Assembly: GCA_029248915.1 (NCBI GenBank)
Contig: JAQWIK010000096.1
Coordinates: 1-58,728, forward strand
Direction: 5' to 3'
Length of the DNA stretch: 58,728 nucleotides
Source of the DNA: Paracoccaceae bacterium
Lineage (GTDB): Bacteria > Pseudomonadota > Alphaproteobacteria > Rhodobacterales > Rhodobacteraceae
Made by a program: the position numbers and the translations under genes. Position 1 is the stretch's first letter. The number at the start of each line of letters is the position of its first letter. Below are positions 16,423 to 26,092 of this stretch, in pieces. Below the pieces are notes generated by a model that did not search any database, was not told where the DNA came from, and was given only the letters and a program-made list of their open reading frames with translations.

Positions 16423-18873
16423 ATGTCTGACTTTCCAAACGAAGCTAAAGTTGTAATTATTGGCGGTGGTGTTGTTGGTGCAAGCTCACTATTTCATCTG
16501 GCTAAAGCTGGTTGGACAGATTGCGTTTTATTGGAAAAAAATGAATTGACCGCTGGGTCTACTTGGCACGCTGCAGGTAACGTGCCCACATTTTCGACTA
16601 GTTGGTCGATAATGAATATGCAGAGATATTCCACAGAGCTATACGCAAGACTTGGTGAAGAGGTTGATTACCCAATGAACTATCATCAAACTGGGTCTTT
16701 ACGCCTGGCGCATTCTGAAGAGCGTCTCCAAGAATTCAAGCGTGCTGCTAGCATGGGCAAATATCAGGGAATGGACATAGAAATACTAACACCAGAAGAA
16801 GCCAAAGATTTATATCCTTTTTTAGAGACACATGATCTTGTCGGCGCCCTTTATGATCCAAATGATGGTGACATCGATCCAGCACAGCTCACTCAAGCTT
16901 TAGCTAAAGGAGCGCGAGATCTAGGAGCCAAAATACTTCGGTTTACCCCTGCAATTGGGGTCACCCAAAAGAATGACAAAACGTGGACTGTTCATACGGA
17001 AAAAGGTGATATTAACTGTCAGTACATTGTGAATGCCGCAGGATACTATGCTCAACAAGTTGGTGAGTGGTTTAAACCTTATGGTGGAAGAACTGTGCCT
17101 ATGATGGTTATGAGCCACCAATATCTTCTATCTGAAGAAATACCTGAAATTGAAAACTACGTCCAAAAGTCTGGTAAAAAACTACCTTTACTACGGGATG
17201 TAGATATCTCCTATTATTTAAGGCAGGAAAAAAATGGCTTCAATTTGGGACCGTATGAACCGAACTGTAAGGCACATTGGGCCACCAAAGACGACCCCAT
17301 GCCAGATGATTTTAGTTTTCAGTTATGGAACGATGACTTAGATCGAGTAGAAGATATTGTTTCTGATGCCATGGAGCGCGTTCCACTCTTAGGTACTTCT
17401 GGCGTAAGTAGAATTATAAATGGTCCAATTCCATATGCACCTGATGGCCTGCCTCTGATTGGACCTATGCCTGGAGTTGAAAATGGGTTTGAAGCCTGTG
17501 TTTTTACTTTTGGCATTGCACAAGCTGGCGGCGCTGGAAAAGTTCTATGTGAGTGGATTACTAAGGGCGTTACAGAATGGGATATGTGGTCATGTGATCC
17601 AAGAAGATATACGGACCACACCGATCATGAGTATTGTGTTGCAAAGGGTATGGAAGTCTACGGCAACGAATACGCTATGCATTTCCCTTGGCATGAATGG
17701 CCTGCTGGGCGAAATAAAAAACTCTCGCATGCACACGAACTTGTTTTGAAAAACGGTGGTCAAATGGGTGCTTACAACGGTTGGGAACGTGCCAATTGGT
17801 TTGCACAAGAGGGAGACGACACATCAGAAGAAGCAACAAAAACCTGGAAAAGGTCTGGACCTTGGGAACAAAGAATTAAAGAGGAATGTGAAGCAGTTAA
17901 AGAATCAGTTGGGGTTTTGGATTTGCCAGGCTTTAGCCGTTTTGAATTAAGAGGTGGTGGTTCTGCCGAATGGTTGCGTTGCCAAATCACAGGTGGTTTG
18001 CCAAAAATTGGGCGAATAAATCTTGCTTATTTTGCAGACGAAAGAGGGCGTATCCTGACAGAGATGTCAGTCATGCGACATAGTGAAGATCACTTTACTT
18101 TGATTACTGCAGCTTCTGCCCAGTGGCACGACTATGAACTTTTAAACCGATCACTATCAAAGGGATTAGCTCTTACTGATATTACAAATGATTACGGTAC
18201 ATTGATTGTGACCGGACCAAAAAGCCGTGCCTTATTCCAATCTTTGAATACCGAAGCTGATCTGGAGGCAAATTGGTTAACTCATCAGAGAGCAAAAGTT
18301 AAAGATATAGAATGTAATTTAGTCAGAGTAAGCTTTGCTGGGGAATTAGGTTGGGAAATACATGCACTGAACAAAGATATTGCAACTTTATATGAGTTAT
18401 CAATTCAAGCAGGCGCAAAACCTTTTGGCATGTGGGCCTTAAATTCGCTCCGAATTGAAAAGGGTTATAGAGCATGGAAAGGGGATTTATCTACTGATTA
18501 TTCTTTGCTTGAAGGAGGTCTAGAGAGATTTGTTAAATTTGAAAAACCTCAATCTTTTCCAGGTAAGTTGGCACTTCAAAACGAAAAACAACAGGGCAGC
18601 AGTAAAAAATTCGTAACCTTGGTTGTAGATGCAGAAGAGTTTGATGCGCCATACATGTCAACTTTATGGCACAATGGTGAAATTGTAGGGGAAACAACAT
18701 CAGGCGCTTGGGGTTACAGAGTTAATGAGTCTATTGCTTTGGGAATGGTGAGAAGTGACTTGGCTAAGCCTAACATAAACTTGGAAGTAGAAATTTATGG
18801 AGAACGTAAAAAAGCAGTAGTCCAGGAAAACGATGCACTTTGGGATCCAAAAAATGAAAGGCTGCGAGCTTAA
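16423..18873 (+). CDS. Dimethylglycine/sarcosine dehydrogenase-like FAD-GcvT fusion (paralogue 1)
   Basis: An 816-residue two-module enzyme. Residues 1 to about 390 are a DAO-type FAD domain: VVIIGGGVVGASSLFHLAKAGW, then LTAGSTWHAAGN, whose histidine corresponds to the covalent flavin-linkage site of the family. Residues from about 430 to the end are FAO_M plus GcvT domains with NGWERANWF, WEQRIKEECEAVKESVGVLDLPGFSRFELRG, FAGELGWEIHAL and LRIEKGYRAWKGD. Such enzymes oxidatively demethylate N-methyl compounds and pass formaldehyde to tetrahydrofolate. The next genes are a BHMT-like methyltransferase and a second paralogue, so glycine betaine to glycine is the likely pathway. Exact substrate (dimethylglycine or sarcosine) is not resolvable. 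GGGGAG precedes the ATG. Confidence 0.85.
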   Translation: MSDFPNEAKVVIIGGGVVGASSLFHLAKAGWTDCVLLEKNELTAGSTWHAAGNVPTFSTSWSIMNMQRYSTELYARLGEEVDYPMNYHQTGSLRLAHSEERLQEFKRAASMGKYQGMDIEILTPEEAKDLYPFLETHDLVGALYDPNDGDIDPAQLTQALAKGARDLGAKILRFTPAIGVTQKNDKTWTVHTEKGDINCQYIVNAAGYYAQQVGEWFKPYGGRTVPMMVMSHQYLLSEEIPEIENYVQKSGKKLPLLRDVDISYYLRQEKNGFNLGPYEPNCKAHWATKDDPMPDDFSFQLWNDDLDRVEDIVSDAMERVPLLGTSGVSRIINGPIPYAPDGLPLIGPMPGVENGFEACVFTFGIAQAGGAGKVLCEWITKGVTEWDMWSCDPRRYTDHTDHEYCVAKGMEVYGNEYAMHFPWHEWPAGRNKKLSHAHELVLKNGGQMGAYNGWERANWFAQEGDDTSEEATKTWKRSGPWEQRIKEECEAVKESVGVLDLPGFSRFELRGGGSAEWLRCQITGGLPKIGRINLAYFADERGRILTEMSVMRHSEDHFTLITAASAQWHDYELLNRSLSKGLALTDITNDYGTLIVTGPKSRALFQSLNTEADLEANWLTHQRAKVKDIECNLVRVSFAGELGWEIHALNKDIATLYELSIQAGAKPFGMWALNSLRIEKGYRAWKGDLSTDYSLLEGGLERFVKFEKPQSFPGKLALQNEKQQGSSKKFVTLVVDAEEFDAPYMSTLWHNGEIVGETTSGAWGYRVNESIALGMVRSDLAKPNINLEVEIYGERKKAVVQENDALWDPKNERLRA

Positions 18874-18952
18874 TATGGGTTAATAAGTCAGTCACAAAAA
18901 TTAAAATATTTTTAATCACTACACCTTTTTAAAGAAAAGAGAATTATTTAGA

Positions 18953-19849
18953 ATGTCTAAAATTACTTTACTTGATGGATCAATTGGTCAAGAACTTGTG
19001 AAGAGATCAGGGGAAAAACCTACCCCCTTATGGTCTACCACAGTTATGCTTGATGATAGCAAATTACTTTCGGAGGTACATGATGAGTACTTCTCAGTGG
19101 GTGCAACCGTTGCAACAACCAATACATATCCTGTTCTTAAAGATAGATTAGAAAGAGTTGGCTTAGAAGGAAGATTGGAGGAACTTTGGGATAAAGCCAT
19201 TGAAACAGCTATTGATTCAAGAAAAAGAAATGGACATGGTCAGATCGCTGGCTCAATTGGACCTTTGCATGCAAGTTATCGGCCCGATTTAATTCCAGAT
19301 GCTATTGAAGCCTCAAAGCATTACAAAGATGTAATAAATCATTTAAGCGCAAAATGTGACGTTCTACTGATTGAAACAGTGTGTTCTATAGAACATGCAA
19401 AGGCTGCTTTAATGGCAGCTAAAAACGTTGATATTCCAATTTGGATGGCATTTACGACGGAAGACTTTGACGGGACAAAACTCCGGTCTGGTGAAGAGCT
19501 TTCTTTGGTTAAAAATCTTCTAGGTGACTATAAAGTGGATGTTATTTTAGTAAACTGCTCACGGCCAGAGGTAACTAAGGATTCATTAAATATAATAGCT
19601 GATTTTAATAGACCGTTTGGAGCTTACGCAAACGGCTTTACTAAAATAACATCTGGTTTCTTGGAGGATTTTCCAACAGTCGATGCACTGAAAGAAAGAC
19701 ATGATTTAAGCCCGAAGGAATATGCAAAATTTGCAATGGAATGGGTTGAAATGGGCGCAACTATCATTGGTGGGTGCTGTGAAGTTGGGCCCAGACATAT
19801 TGAACAAATTGCAAAAGAACTGAAAGAGATTGGGCACGAAATAGTATGA
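18953..19849 (+). CDS. Homocysteine S-methyltransferase family protein (BHMT-like)
   Basis: A 298-residue zinc-dependent methyltransferase of the betaine/S-methylmethionine-homocysteine methyltransferase family. It begins ITLLDGSIGQELVKRSG and has ATVATTNTYPVLKDRLERVGL, IAGSIGPLHASYRPD, DVLLIETVCSIEHAKAA, and the three zinc cysteines in VNCSRP and IIGGCCEVGPRHI. Candidate donors are glycine betaine, DMSP or S-methylmethionine. Because it lies between two dimethylglycine/sarcosine dehydrogenase-like genes, glycine betaine is favoured: it would make dimethylglycine and methionine. Its stop overlaps the next start as ATGA, so the two are translationally coupled. Confidence 0.85.
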   Translation: MSKITLLDGSIGQELVKRSGEKPTPLWSTTVMLDDSKLLSEVHDEYFSVGATVATTNTYPVLKDRLERVGLEGRLEELWDKAIETAIDSRKRNGHGQIAGSIGPLHASYRPDLIPDAIEASKHYKDVINHLSAKCDVLLIETVCSIEHAKAALMAAKNVDIPIWMAFTTEDFDGTKLRSGEELSLVKNLLGDYKVDVILVNCSRPEVTKDSLNIIADFNRPFGAYANGFTKITSGFLEDFPTVDALKERHDLSPKEYAKFAMEWVEMGATIIGGCCEVGPRHIEQIAKELKEIGHEIV

Positions 19850-22293
19850 GTAATATTCCAGAACATGCACAAGTGATAATTATTGGCGGTGGCGTAATTG
19901 GATGTTCGGTTGCATATCACTTAACTAAACTGGGTTGGAAAGACGTTTTGTTACTTGAAAGAAAGCAACTAACCTCGGGAACAACTTGGCATGCTGCTGG
20001 TCTGATTGGTCAATTGCGAGCAACAGCAAATATGACCAAACTTGCGAAGTATAGTCAGGAACTCTACGGATCGCTTGAAGAAGAAACAGGGGTATCAACT
20101 GGTTTTAAACGAGTAGGTTCAGTCACAGTAGCTTTAACAAAAGAACGTATGGAGGAACTTAGTAGATCAGCAGCGATGGCAAAAGCCTTTGACGTGGATA
20201 TAGAAGAAATTTCTCCAACTGAAATATTAGAAAAATATCCACATATTAACCTAGAAGAGGTTGTGGGAGGTGTTTTCCTAGAAAAAGATGGGCAAGGAGA
20301 TCCAGCAAATATCGCATTGGCGCTTGCTAAAGGTGCGAAGGGAAAAGGAGCGAATATAAATGAAGGCGTCAAGGTTACCAAAATACACAAGTCTGGAAGA
20401 TTAGTTAAGGGTGTTGATTGGGTGAGCAAATCAGGAGCGTCGGGACACACAACTTGCGAAATGATTGTTAATTGCGCTGGAATGTGGGGCCACGCAGTCG
20501 GCAAGATGGCGGGAGTAAATATTCCATTACATGCTTGCGAACATTTTTATATAGTATCAGAGCCAATTGATGGTCTTAGTCAATTACCGGTCCTTCGTGT
20601 TCCCGATGAATGCGCTTACTACAAAGAAGATGCCGGAAAACTAATGCTGGGTGCTTTTGAGCCAAATGCAAAACCTTGGGCTACGGATGGTATACCAGAG
20701 GACTTCGAGTTTGATCAGCTACAGGAAGACTTTGACCATTTTGAGCCTATACTAGAGATGGCCGTTAATAGAATTCCAATGCTAGGTGAAGCAGGTATAC
20801 ATACTTTTTTTAATGGCCCCGAAAGTTTCACCCCAGATGATGCTTACCACCTAGGCCTCGCCCCTGAGTTAGATAATTTTTGGTTAGCAGCAGGCTTTAA
20901 TTCAATAGGTATACAATCTGCAGGTGGAGCAGGAATGGCGCTAAGTCAATGGATGAATGATGGTCAAAAACCATTTGACCTTGGAGATGTTGATATTTCT
21001 AGAATGCATCCATTCCAAGGAAATAAGTACTACTTATTTGAGAGATCAAAAGAAACGCTAGGCCTTTTATATGCAGACCATTTTCCCTTCAGGCAAAAAG
21101 AAACTGCGAGAGGTATAAGACGATCACCTTTTCATTCCCACCTTAAAGATCGCGGAGCTGTTTTTGGAGAACTTGCCGGGTGGGAAAGAGCAAATTGGTA
21201 TTCGGAAAAAGGTCAAATACAAGAATACAAATATAGTTGGAGCCGTCAAAATTGGTTTGGGAATTCCCATCGTGAACACATGGCAGTACGGAACAATCTA
21301 GGTATGTATGATATGTCCTCATTTGGCAAACTGATGGTTGAGGGGAGGGATTCAGAAGCCTTTTTAAACTATATTTGTGGTGCAAATATGTCAGTCCCCC
21401 TTGGAAAAATTATATACACGCAGTTTCTAAATCCAACAGGAGGCATAGAAGCTGATGTAACTGTTACCAGGCTGACTGAGACTTCATATTTAGTAGTAAC
21501 ACCAGCAATCACAAGATTAGCAGATCAAACATGGATGAGAAGAAATAAAGAGAATTTTGAAGTCGTAATTACCGATGTTACTTCTGCAGAAGGCGTCCTG
21601 GCAATTATGGGACCAAATTCTCGTGAATTTATGAACGCTATAAGTCCTAACGATTTCTCAAATGAAACCAATCCATTTGGAACAGCTCAGCAAATTGAAA
21701 TTGGTATGGGTTTAGCACGCGTACATAGAGTATCTTATGTCGGCGAATTAGGCTGGGAAATTTATATCAGTACGGATATGGCCGCACATGTTTTTGAAAC
21801 AATCATGGAATACGCAAACGACAGTCAACTTAAGCTTTGTGGAATGCACATGGTGGATAGTTGTAGAATAGAAAAGGGCTTTAGGCATTTTGGGCATGAT
21901 ATTACATGCGAAGATCATGTTTTAGAAGCTGGCTTAGGGTTTGCAGTAGATACTGAAAAGGTAGCATTTTTGGGACGTAATGCCGTAATTGCTAAAAAAG
22001 AAGAGGGTCTAAAAATGCGAATGGCGCAATTTCTTCTGAAAGATGCCGAACCCCTACTATACCATAATGAACCTATTATGCGTGACGGAGAAATAGTTGG
22101 CTATTTAAGTTCTGGAAATTATGGCCATGCGTTAGGTGGAGCAGTTGGTATGGGGTATATCCCTTGTGAAGGGGAAAAACCATCAGACTTGCTTGCTTCG
22201 TCTTATGAAATAGACGTGGCGGGAAACCGCGTAGAAGCAGAGATTTCCCTCAAACCGTTATATGACCCCACAGGGGCCAGAATAAAAGCGTAG
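19846..22293 (+). CDS. Dimethylglycine/sarcosine dehydrogenase-like FAD-GcvT fusion (paralogue 2)
   Basis: An 815-residue paralogue of the gene at 16423 with the same order: FAD domain (VIIIGGGVIGCSVAYHLTKLGW), flavin-linkage motif LTSGTTWHAAGLIGQLRAT, FAO_M and GcvT domains (GELAGWERANWYSEKG, VRNNLGMYDMSSFGKLMVEG, YVGELGWEIYIS, SCRIEKGFRHFGHDIT). The WHAAGLIGQLR context is closer to the well-studied dimethylglycine and sarcosine dehydrogenases than paralogue 1. The pair could handle successive demethylations, dimethylglycine to sarcosine to glycine. It is coupled to the BHMT-like gene by a 4-bp overlap and converges on the SseB-like gene with 5 bp between. Confidence 0.86.
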   Translation: MSNIPEHAQVIIIGGGVIGCSVAYHLTKLGWKDVLLLERKQLTSGTTWHAAGLIGQLRATANMTKLAKYSQELYGSLEEETGVSTGFKRVGSVTVALTKERMEELSRSAAMAKAFDVDIEEISPTEILEKYPHINLEEVVGGVFLEKDGQGDPANIALALAKGAKGKGANINEGVKVTKIHKSGRLVKGVDWVSKSGASGHTTCEMIVNCAGMWGHAVGKMAGVNIPLHACEHFYIVSEPIDGLSQLPVLRVPDECAYYKEDAGKLMLGAFEPNAKPWATDGIPEDFEFDQLQEDFDHFEPILEMAVNRIPMLGEAGIHTFFNGPESFTPDDAYHLGLAPELDNFWLAAGFNSIGIQSAGGAGMALSQWMNDGQKPFDLGDVDISRMHPFQGNKYYLFERSKETLGLLYADHFPFRQKETARGIRRSPFHSHLKDRGAVFGELAGWERANWYSEKGQIQEYKYSWSRQNWFGNSHREHMAVRNNLGMYDMSSFGKLMVEGRDSEAFLNYICGANMSVPLGKIIYTQFLNPTGGIEADVTVTRLTETSYLVVTPAITRLADQTWMRRNKENFEVVITDVTSAEGVLAIMGPNSREFMNAISPNDFSNETNPFGTAQQIEIGMGLARVHRVSYVGELGWEIYISTDMAAHVFETIMEYANDSQLKLCGMHMVDSCRIEKGFRHFGHDITCEDHVLEAGLGFAVDTEKVAFLGRNAVIAKKEEGLKMRMAQFLLKDAEPLLYHNEPIMRDGEIVGYLSSGNYGHALGGAVGMGYIPCEGEKPSDLLASSYEIDVAGNRVEAEISLKPLYDPTGARIKA

Positions 22294-22298
22294 ACCCG

Positions 22299-23081
22299 CT
22301 ACCTTAATTTTGGTGGTCTTAAAGTTGTCTTATTTTTAATTTCTCGAGTAGAGTTTTTTAATTCCTGCACTTCTGGAAACTCAAGTTTAATACCTATATC
22401 ACGGATTTTCCTACAAGCATCGTCATTATAATCAAAATGTGCCACATCAATATTTCCCAAATTAAGGTCTGAAAAGGAAAGAACCTCTTTTATCGATTTT
22501 ATCATTGCTTGCTCGGCAGATTTTTGAGCCCCGATTAGGCAAATTAGATGAGAAAATTCATCTTCACTATACTCGACGCCACAAACCCAGATTTCAATAA
22601 ATAAACCTACTGCAGGCTTAAGCTTTTGTTGCAGCGCTTCAAGTATAACCTCAGGAAATGTATTAGAGGGAAGAAATTTCTGAGGGGTATTTGGTATAAA
22701 ATTAGGGGTCTCATCCAAAAGGCCTACAAACCATTCAATAACATCAAATGGAAGTAACAACTCGCCTTCAGAAATCCCTAAATTAATCCCTAACCCTATT
22801 TTTTCTTCGGACAGCATTTTTGCCAAGACTCGGCCAGTGACTTGGGCAAACTCGGCTGCTTCTCCATAAAATTCAGAAAGATTTTCTTCACAATCAAATG
22901 CTAATGCAAATCTATTTCCATCAAGCTCAATAGACTTGGGTTCGAGTATTTCATTGCTCGGTTCATGCTCAAGTAACAAAAATAAATTCGTGTCTGCAAG
23001 TACTCCATAATAATTTAGGCGAGCATCATTACTTTCTGGATTCAGCGACATTTCCTTGAAAGCTTTGTTAAGCTTTTTCAT
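22299..23081 (-). CDS. SseB-like domain protein
   Basis: A 260-residue protein with an N-terminal SseB-type domain: LNKAFKEMSLNPESNDARLNYYGVLADTNLFLLLEHEP, then FALAFDCEENLSEFYGEAAEFAQVTGRVLAKML. Its second half resembles the SseB C-terminal region (FIEIWVCGVEYSEDEFSHLICLIGA). The family name comes from a protein that enhances rhodanese-like serine sensitivity; no biochemical role is established for these alphaproteobacterial members. Its first 14 bases overlap the 3' end of the uracil-DNA glycosylase gene, so the two form a transcription unit. Confidence 0.75.
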   Translation of the reverse strand: MKKLNKAFKEMSLNPESNDARLNYYGVLADTNLFLLLEHEPSNEILEPKSIELDGNRFALAFDCEENLSEFYGEAAEFAQVTGRVLAKMLSEEKIGLGINLGISEGELLLPFDVIEWFVGLLDETPNFIPNTPQKFLPSNTFPEVILEALQQKLKPAVGLFIEIWVCGVEYSEDEFSHLICLIGAQKSAEQAMIKSIKEVLSFSDLNLGNIDVAHFDYNDDACRKIRDIGIKLEFPEVQELKNSTREIKNKTTLRPPKLR

Positions 23082-23664
23082 TTTGTAAAATGCCTCTAAC
23101 TTTGTGTCTCAATACAGGTACGAGTTCTCTTTCAAACCAAAAGTTCTTTTTTAACCAACTTCTATTCCTCCACGAAGGATGCGGAAGTGGAAATATTTTA
23201 GGTGAATAGTTTCTCCAATTTTGAACAACATCAGTCATAGAACAATCAGTATCAAGATGCCATTTTTGAGCAAAAGATCCAACAAGGAGTTGTAATTCAA
23301 AATTTTCAAAATTCTTTAGTATTGAAGAACGCCAAGTTTTTGCGCAAATTTTTGGGGGCGGCAAATCACTTCCCTTAGCATCGTAACCTGGAAAACAGAA
23401 AGCCATCGGGATAATAGCAACATTAGTCTCATCATAAAAATCGTCCTTATTTAAACCCATCCAGTCCCTTAAAACGTCACCGGATGAATCTGAAAATGGC
23501 ACACCACTTTTATGCACCCGTACACCAGGTGCTTGCCCAGCAATTAAAATTTTTGCTGTACTTTTACCTCTAACAACCGGTCGCGGGCTATGCTTCGTCT
23601 TTGTTTCTGAAAAAATTTTTCTACAAATATTGCAAGACTTAACTTGCTCAAAGACACCACTCAT
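23068..23664 (-). CDS. Uracil-DNA glycosylase family protein
   Basis: A 198-residue member of the UDG superfamily. It has an N-terminal SCNICRKIF cysteine pair, motif 1 LIAGQAPGVRVHKSGVPFSDSSGDVLRDWMGL, a central NVAIIPMAFCFPGYDAKGSDLPPPKICAKTWR block, and the second catalytic motif PLPHPSWRNRSWLKKNFWFE. The order agrees with bacterial UDG-like proteins annotated as uracil-DNA glycosylase family, which excise uracil or related bases. Only two N-terminal cysteines are obvious, so a 4Fe-4S cluster like that of family 4 enzymes cannot be assured. It precedes and overlaps the SseB-like gene and follows nrdJ. Confidence 0.82.
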   Translation of the reverse strand: MSGVFEQVKSCNICRKIFSETKTKHSPRPVVRGKSTAKILIAGQAPGVRVHKSGVPFSDSSGDVLRDWMGLNKDDFYDETNVAIIPMAFCFPGYDAKGSDLPPPKICAKTWRSSILKNFENFELQLLVGSFAQKWHLDTDCSMTDVVQNWRNYSPKIFPLPHPSWRNRSWLKKNFWFERELVPVLRHKVRGILQNEKA

Positions 23665-23705
23665 AATAATAACTAAATTTCAGTTTTCGCGAGATACAAA
23701 AGTAC

Positions 23706-25970
23706 TTACCCACATTTTGAATAACCACAACTTCTGCAGGTCATACATCCTTCAACCATTTGCATTTCAAATTGGCCACAGCTGGAGCAAGCTTTTGCTT
23801 TATTCTCTGAAAAATTAATGACTTGATTTGATTTTGGATCTTCTTTTAGCCCAAGCCCCTCACCTTCAAGAAAACCAATTTTTACCATGTGGGTCTCTAA
23901 AACCCCGCCAATCGCTGCAAGAATAGAGGGTATATATTTTCCGTTAACCCAAGCACCACCACGCGGGTCAAATACTGCTTTTAGCTCTTCAACTACAAAT
24001 GATACATCTCCTCCTCTTCGAAAAACAGCCGAAATCATTCGTGTTAATGCAACTGTCCAAGCAAAATGTTCCATGTTTTTAGAATTAATAAAAACTTCGA
24101 AAGGCCGTCGAGCACTATTCGCGATCACATCATTTACTGTTACATAGATAGCGTGCTCGCTATCGGGCCACTTCAACTTATAAGTTGAACCTTCCAGCTC
24201 ATTTGGCCGATCTAAAGGCTCTGACATATATATAATATCAGCGCTGTCATCTTCTATTTGTTTGGCTTCTTTAGAACTCGAAACAGTCAGAACAGATCCT
24301 GTAACATCATTTGGGCGGTAAGTTGTGCATCCCTTACAACCAGTTTCATATGCTTCCATGTAAACACTTTTGAAAGATTCGAAATCAATATCCTCAGGGC
24401 AGTTTATGGTTTTAGAAATTGAACTATCAATCCACTTTTGCGCGGCTGATTGCATTTTGACATGCTCTAATGGACCTAACGTTTGAGCATTTACAAAATA
24501 TTCTGGAAGAGGCGTATCGCCTTTGAGGTCTCTCCACATTCTCACCGCATAATCGACTACTTCTTCTTCAGTTTTTGAGCCATCTTTTTGCAAAACTTTG
24601 CGAGTGTAAGAGTAAGCAAATACCGGTTCAATTCCAGAGCTTACATTCCCTGCATAGAGACTTATTGTCCCAGTAGGAGCTATCGAAGTTAATAAAGCAT
24701 TCCGAATTCCATACTTTTTAATATCGTTGCAAATTTCTTTATCCATAACCTGCATAGATCCGGACTTAAGAAAGGCCTCTGCTTCAAATAATGGGAAGGC
24801 ACCTTTTTCTTTGGCCAACTCCACAGATGCAGCATATGCAGACCTTGCTAATATATGTAACCAGCGTTCTGTTTGCACGGCAGCTTCGTCCGAGCCGTAC
24901 CTTAAACCGACCATTAACAAAGCATCAGCCAAGCCAGTTACGCCGAGGCCAATCCTTCTTTTATTTTTAGCCTCATGGGCCTGCTCGTCTAACGGAAACT
25001 TTGAAGCGTCGACGACATTATCCATCATTCGAACGGCCGTTGCTACTAAACTTTCCAGCGCAACATCATTAATTTTTGCACCCTTTTCAAAGGGCTTCTC
25101 AACTAGTTTTGCAAAGTTTATCGATCCGAGCAAACAGGCTCCATAAGGTGGCAATGGCTGCTCCCCACATGGGTTTGTTGCAGAGATAGTTTCACAATAA
25201 TTAAGATTATTGAGTTTATTTATTCTGTCGATGAAAATTACGCCTGGTTCTGCGTAGTCGTATGTGGATTGCATTATTTGATCCCACAACTTCCTAGCTT
25301 TCAGTGTTTTGTATACTTCATCATTAAATACCAAATTCCAGTCATCGTCATTCCTCACTGCTTCCATGAATGGGTCAGTGACTAGAACTGATAGATTGAA
25401 CATCCGCAGCCGTACCGGGTCGGATTTTGCAGAGATAAACTGTTCAATGTCTGGGTGATCGCAACGCATTGTAGCCATCATTGCACCACGCCTTGACCCA
25501 GCACTCATGATTGTTCGGCACATTGAATCCCAAACATCCATAAAAGAAAGTGGACCAGAAGCGTCGGCAGCCACTCCCTTAACTATTGCCCCGTTTGGCC
25601 TTATAGTAGAAAAATCATAACCTATCCCACCACCTTGCTGCATTGTTAAAGCAGCCTCCTTAAGCATATTAAATATACCCGCCATATCATCTGGAATAGT
25701 TCCCATGACAAAGCAATTAAACAATGTCACTTTTCGATTTGTACCAGCACCCGCTGTAATACGACCGGCTGGTAAAAATTTAAAATCATCTAAAGCAGCG
25801 TAGAATTCTTTTTCCCAACGCTCCTTATCATCTTCAACACTTGCAAGGTCTTTTGCAATCCTTGTCCATGTATCCTCAACTGATTTATCAATAGGATTTC
25901 CATCCGCTTCTTTTAAGCGGTACTTCATATCCCAAATTTGTTCGGCGATTGCCGCATCGAAACGTGACAT
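23706..25970 (-). CDS. nrdJ: Adenosylcobalamin-dependent ribonucleoside-diphosphate reductase (class II)
   Basis: Makes deoxyribonucleotides using adenosylcobalamin as radical generator, independent of oxygen. The preferred start MSRFDAAIAEQIW is at 25970; an upstream in-frame ATG at 26000 adds ten unconserved residues. Motifs include FLPAGRITAGAGT, FNCFVMGTIPDDM, the substrate-binding QQGGGIGYDFSTIRP, NPCGEQPLPPYGACLLGSINFAKLV, SIAPTGTISL and CPEDIDFESF. The C-terminus carries a cysteine-rich tail (C-S-S-C-G, then CMTCRSCGYSKCG) that provides the zinc ribbon and redox thiols. I found no other reductase gene and no cobalamin riboswitch in the 122-bp divergent upstream region. Confidence 0.94.
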   Translation of the reverse strand: MSRFDAAIAEQIWDMKYRLKEADGNPIDKSVEDTWTRIAKDLASVEDDKERWEKEFYAALDDFKFLPAGRITAGAGTNRKVTLFNCFVMGTIPDDMAGIFNMLKEAALTMQQGGGIGYDFSTIRPNGAIVKGVAADASGPLSFMDVWDSMCRTIMSAGSRRGAMMATMRCDHPDIEQFISAKSDPVRLRMFNLSVLVTDPFMEAVRNDDDWNLVFNDEVYKTLKARKLWDQIMQSTYDYAEPGVIFIDRINKLNNLNYCETISATNPCGEQPLPPYGACLLGSINFAKLVEKPFEKGAKINDVALESLVATAVRMMDNVVDASKFPLDEQAHEAKNKRRIGLGVTGLADALLMVGLRYGSDEAAVQTERWLHILARSAYAASVELAKEKGAFPLFEAEAFLKSGSMQVMDKEICNDIKKYGIRNALLTSIAPTGTISLYAGNVSSGIEPVFAYSYTRKVLQKDGSKTEEEVVDYAVRMWRDLKGDTPLPEYFVNAQTLGPLEHVKMQSAAQKWIDSSISKTINCPEDIDFESFKSVYMEAYETGCKGCTTYRPNDVTGSVLTVSSSKEAKQIEDDSADIIYMSEPLDRPNELEGSTYKLKWPDSEHAIYVTVNDVIANSARRPFEVFINSKNMEHFAWTVALTRMISAVFRRGGDVSFVVEELKAVFDPRGGAWVNGKYIPSILAAIGGVLETHMVKIGFLEGEGLGLKEDPKSNQVINFSENKAKACSSCGQFEMQMVEGCMTCRSCGYSKCG

Positions 25971-26092
25971 TTTTAAATCCTTGATAGAAAATGTTATCAA
26001 CAGTAGGCAATCATCTTAGTATTTTGAACTGTTTTGGTCAACTTGCTAGTTGTGTAAATGGAGCTATTATTTATGCGAAATTAGGAAGCATT

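Noticed and set aside
18874-18952. Hairpin terminator ATTAAAA/TTTTTAAT between paralogue 1 and the BHMT-like gene
   Set aside because: All A-T pairs with almost no loop; not distinguishable from chance in AT-rich DNA.
25971-26092. Cobalamin riboswitch or NrdR boxes ahead of nrdJ
   Set aside because: No B12-box-like conserved core and no paired NrdR-type boxes in the 122 bp between nrdJ and DUF1489.
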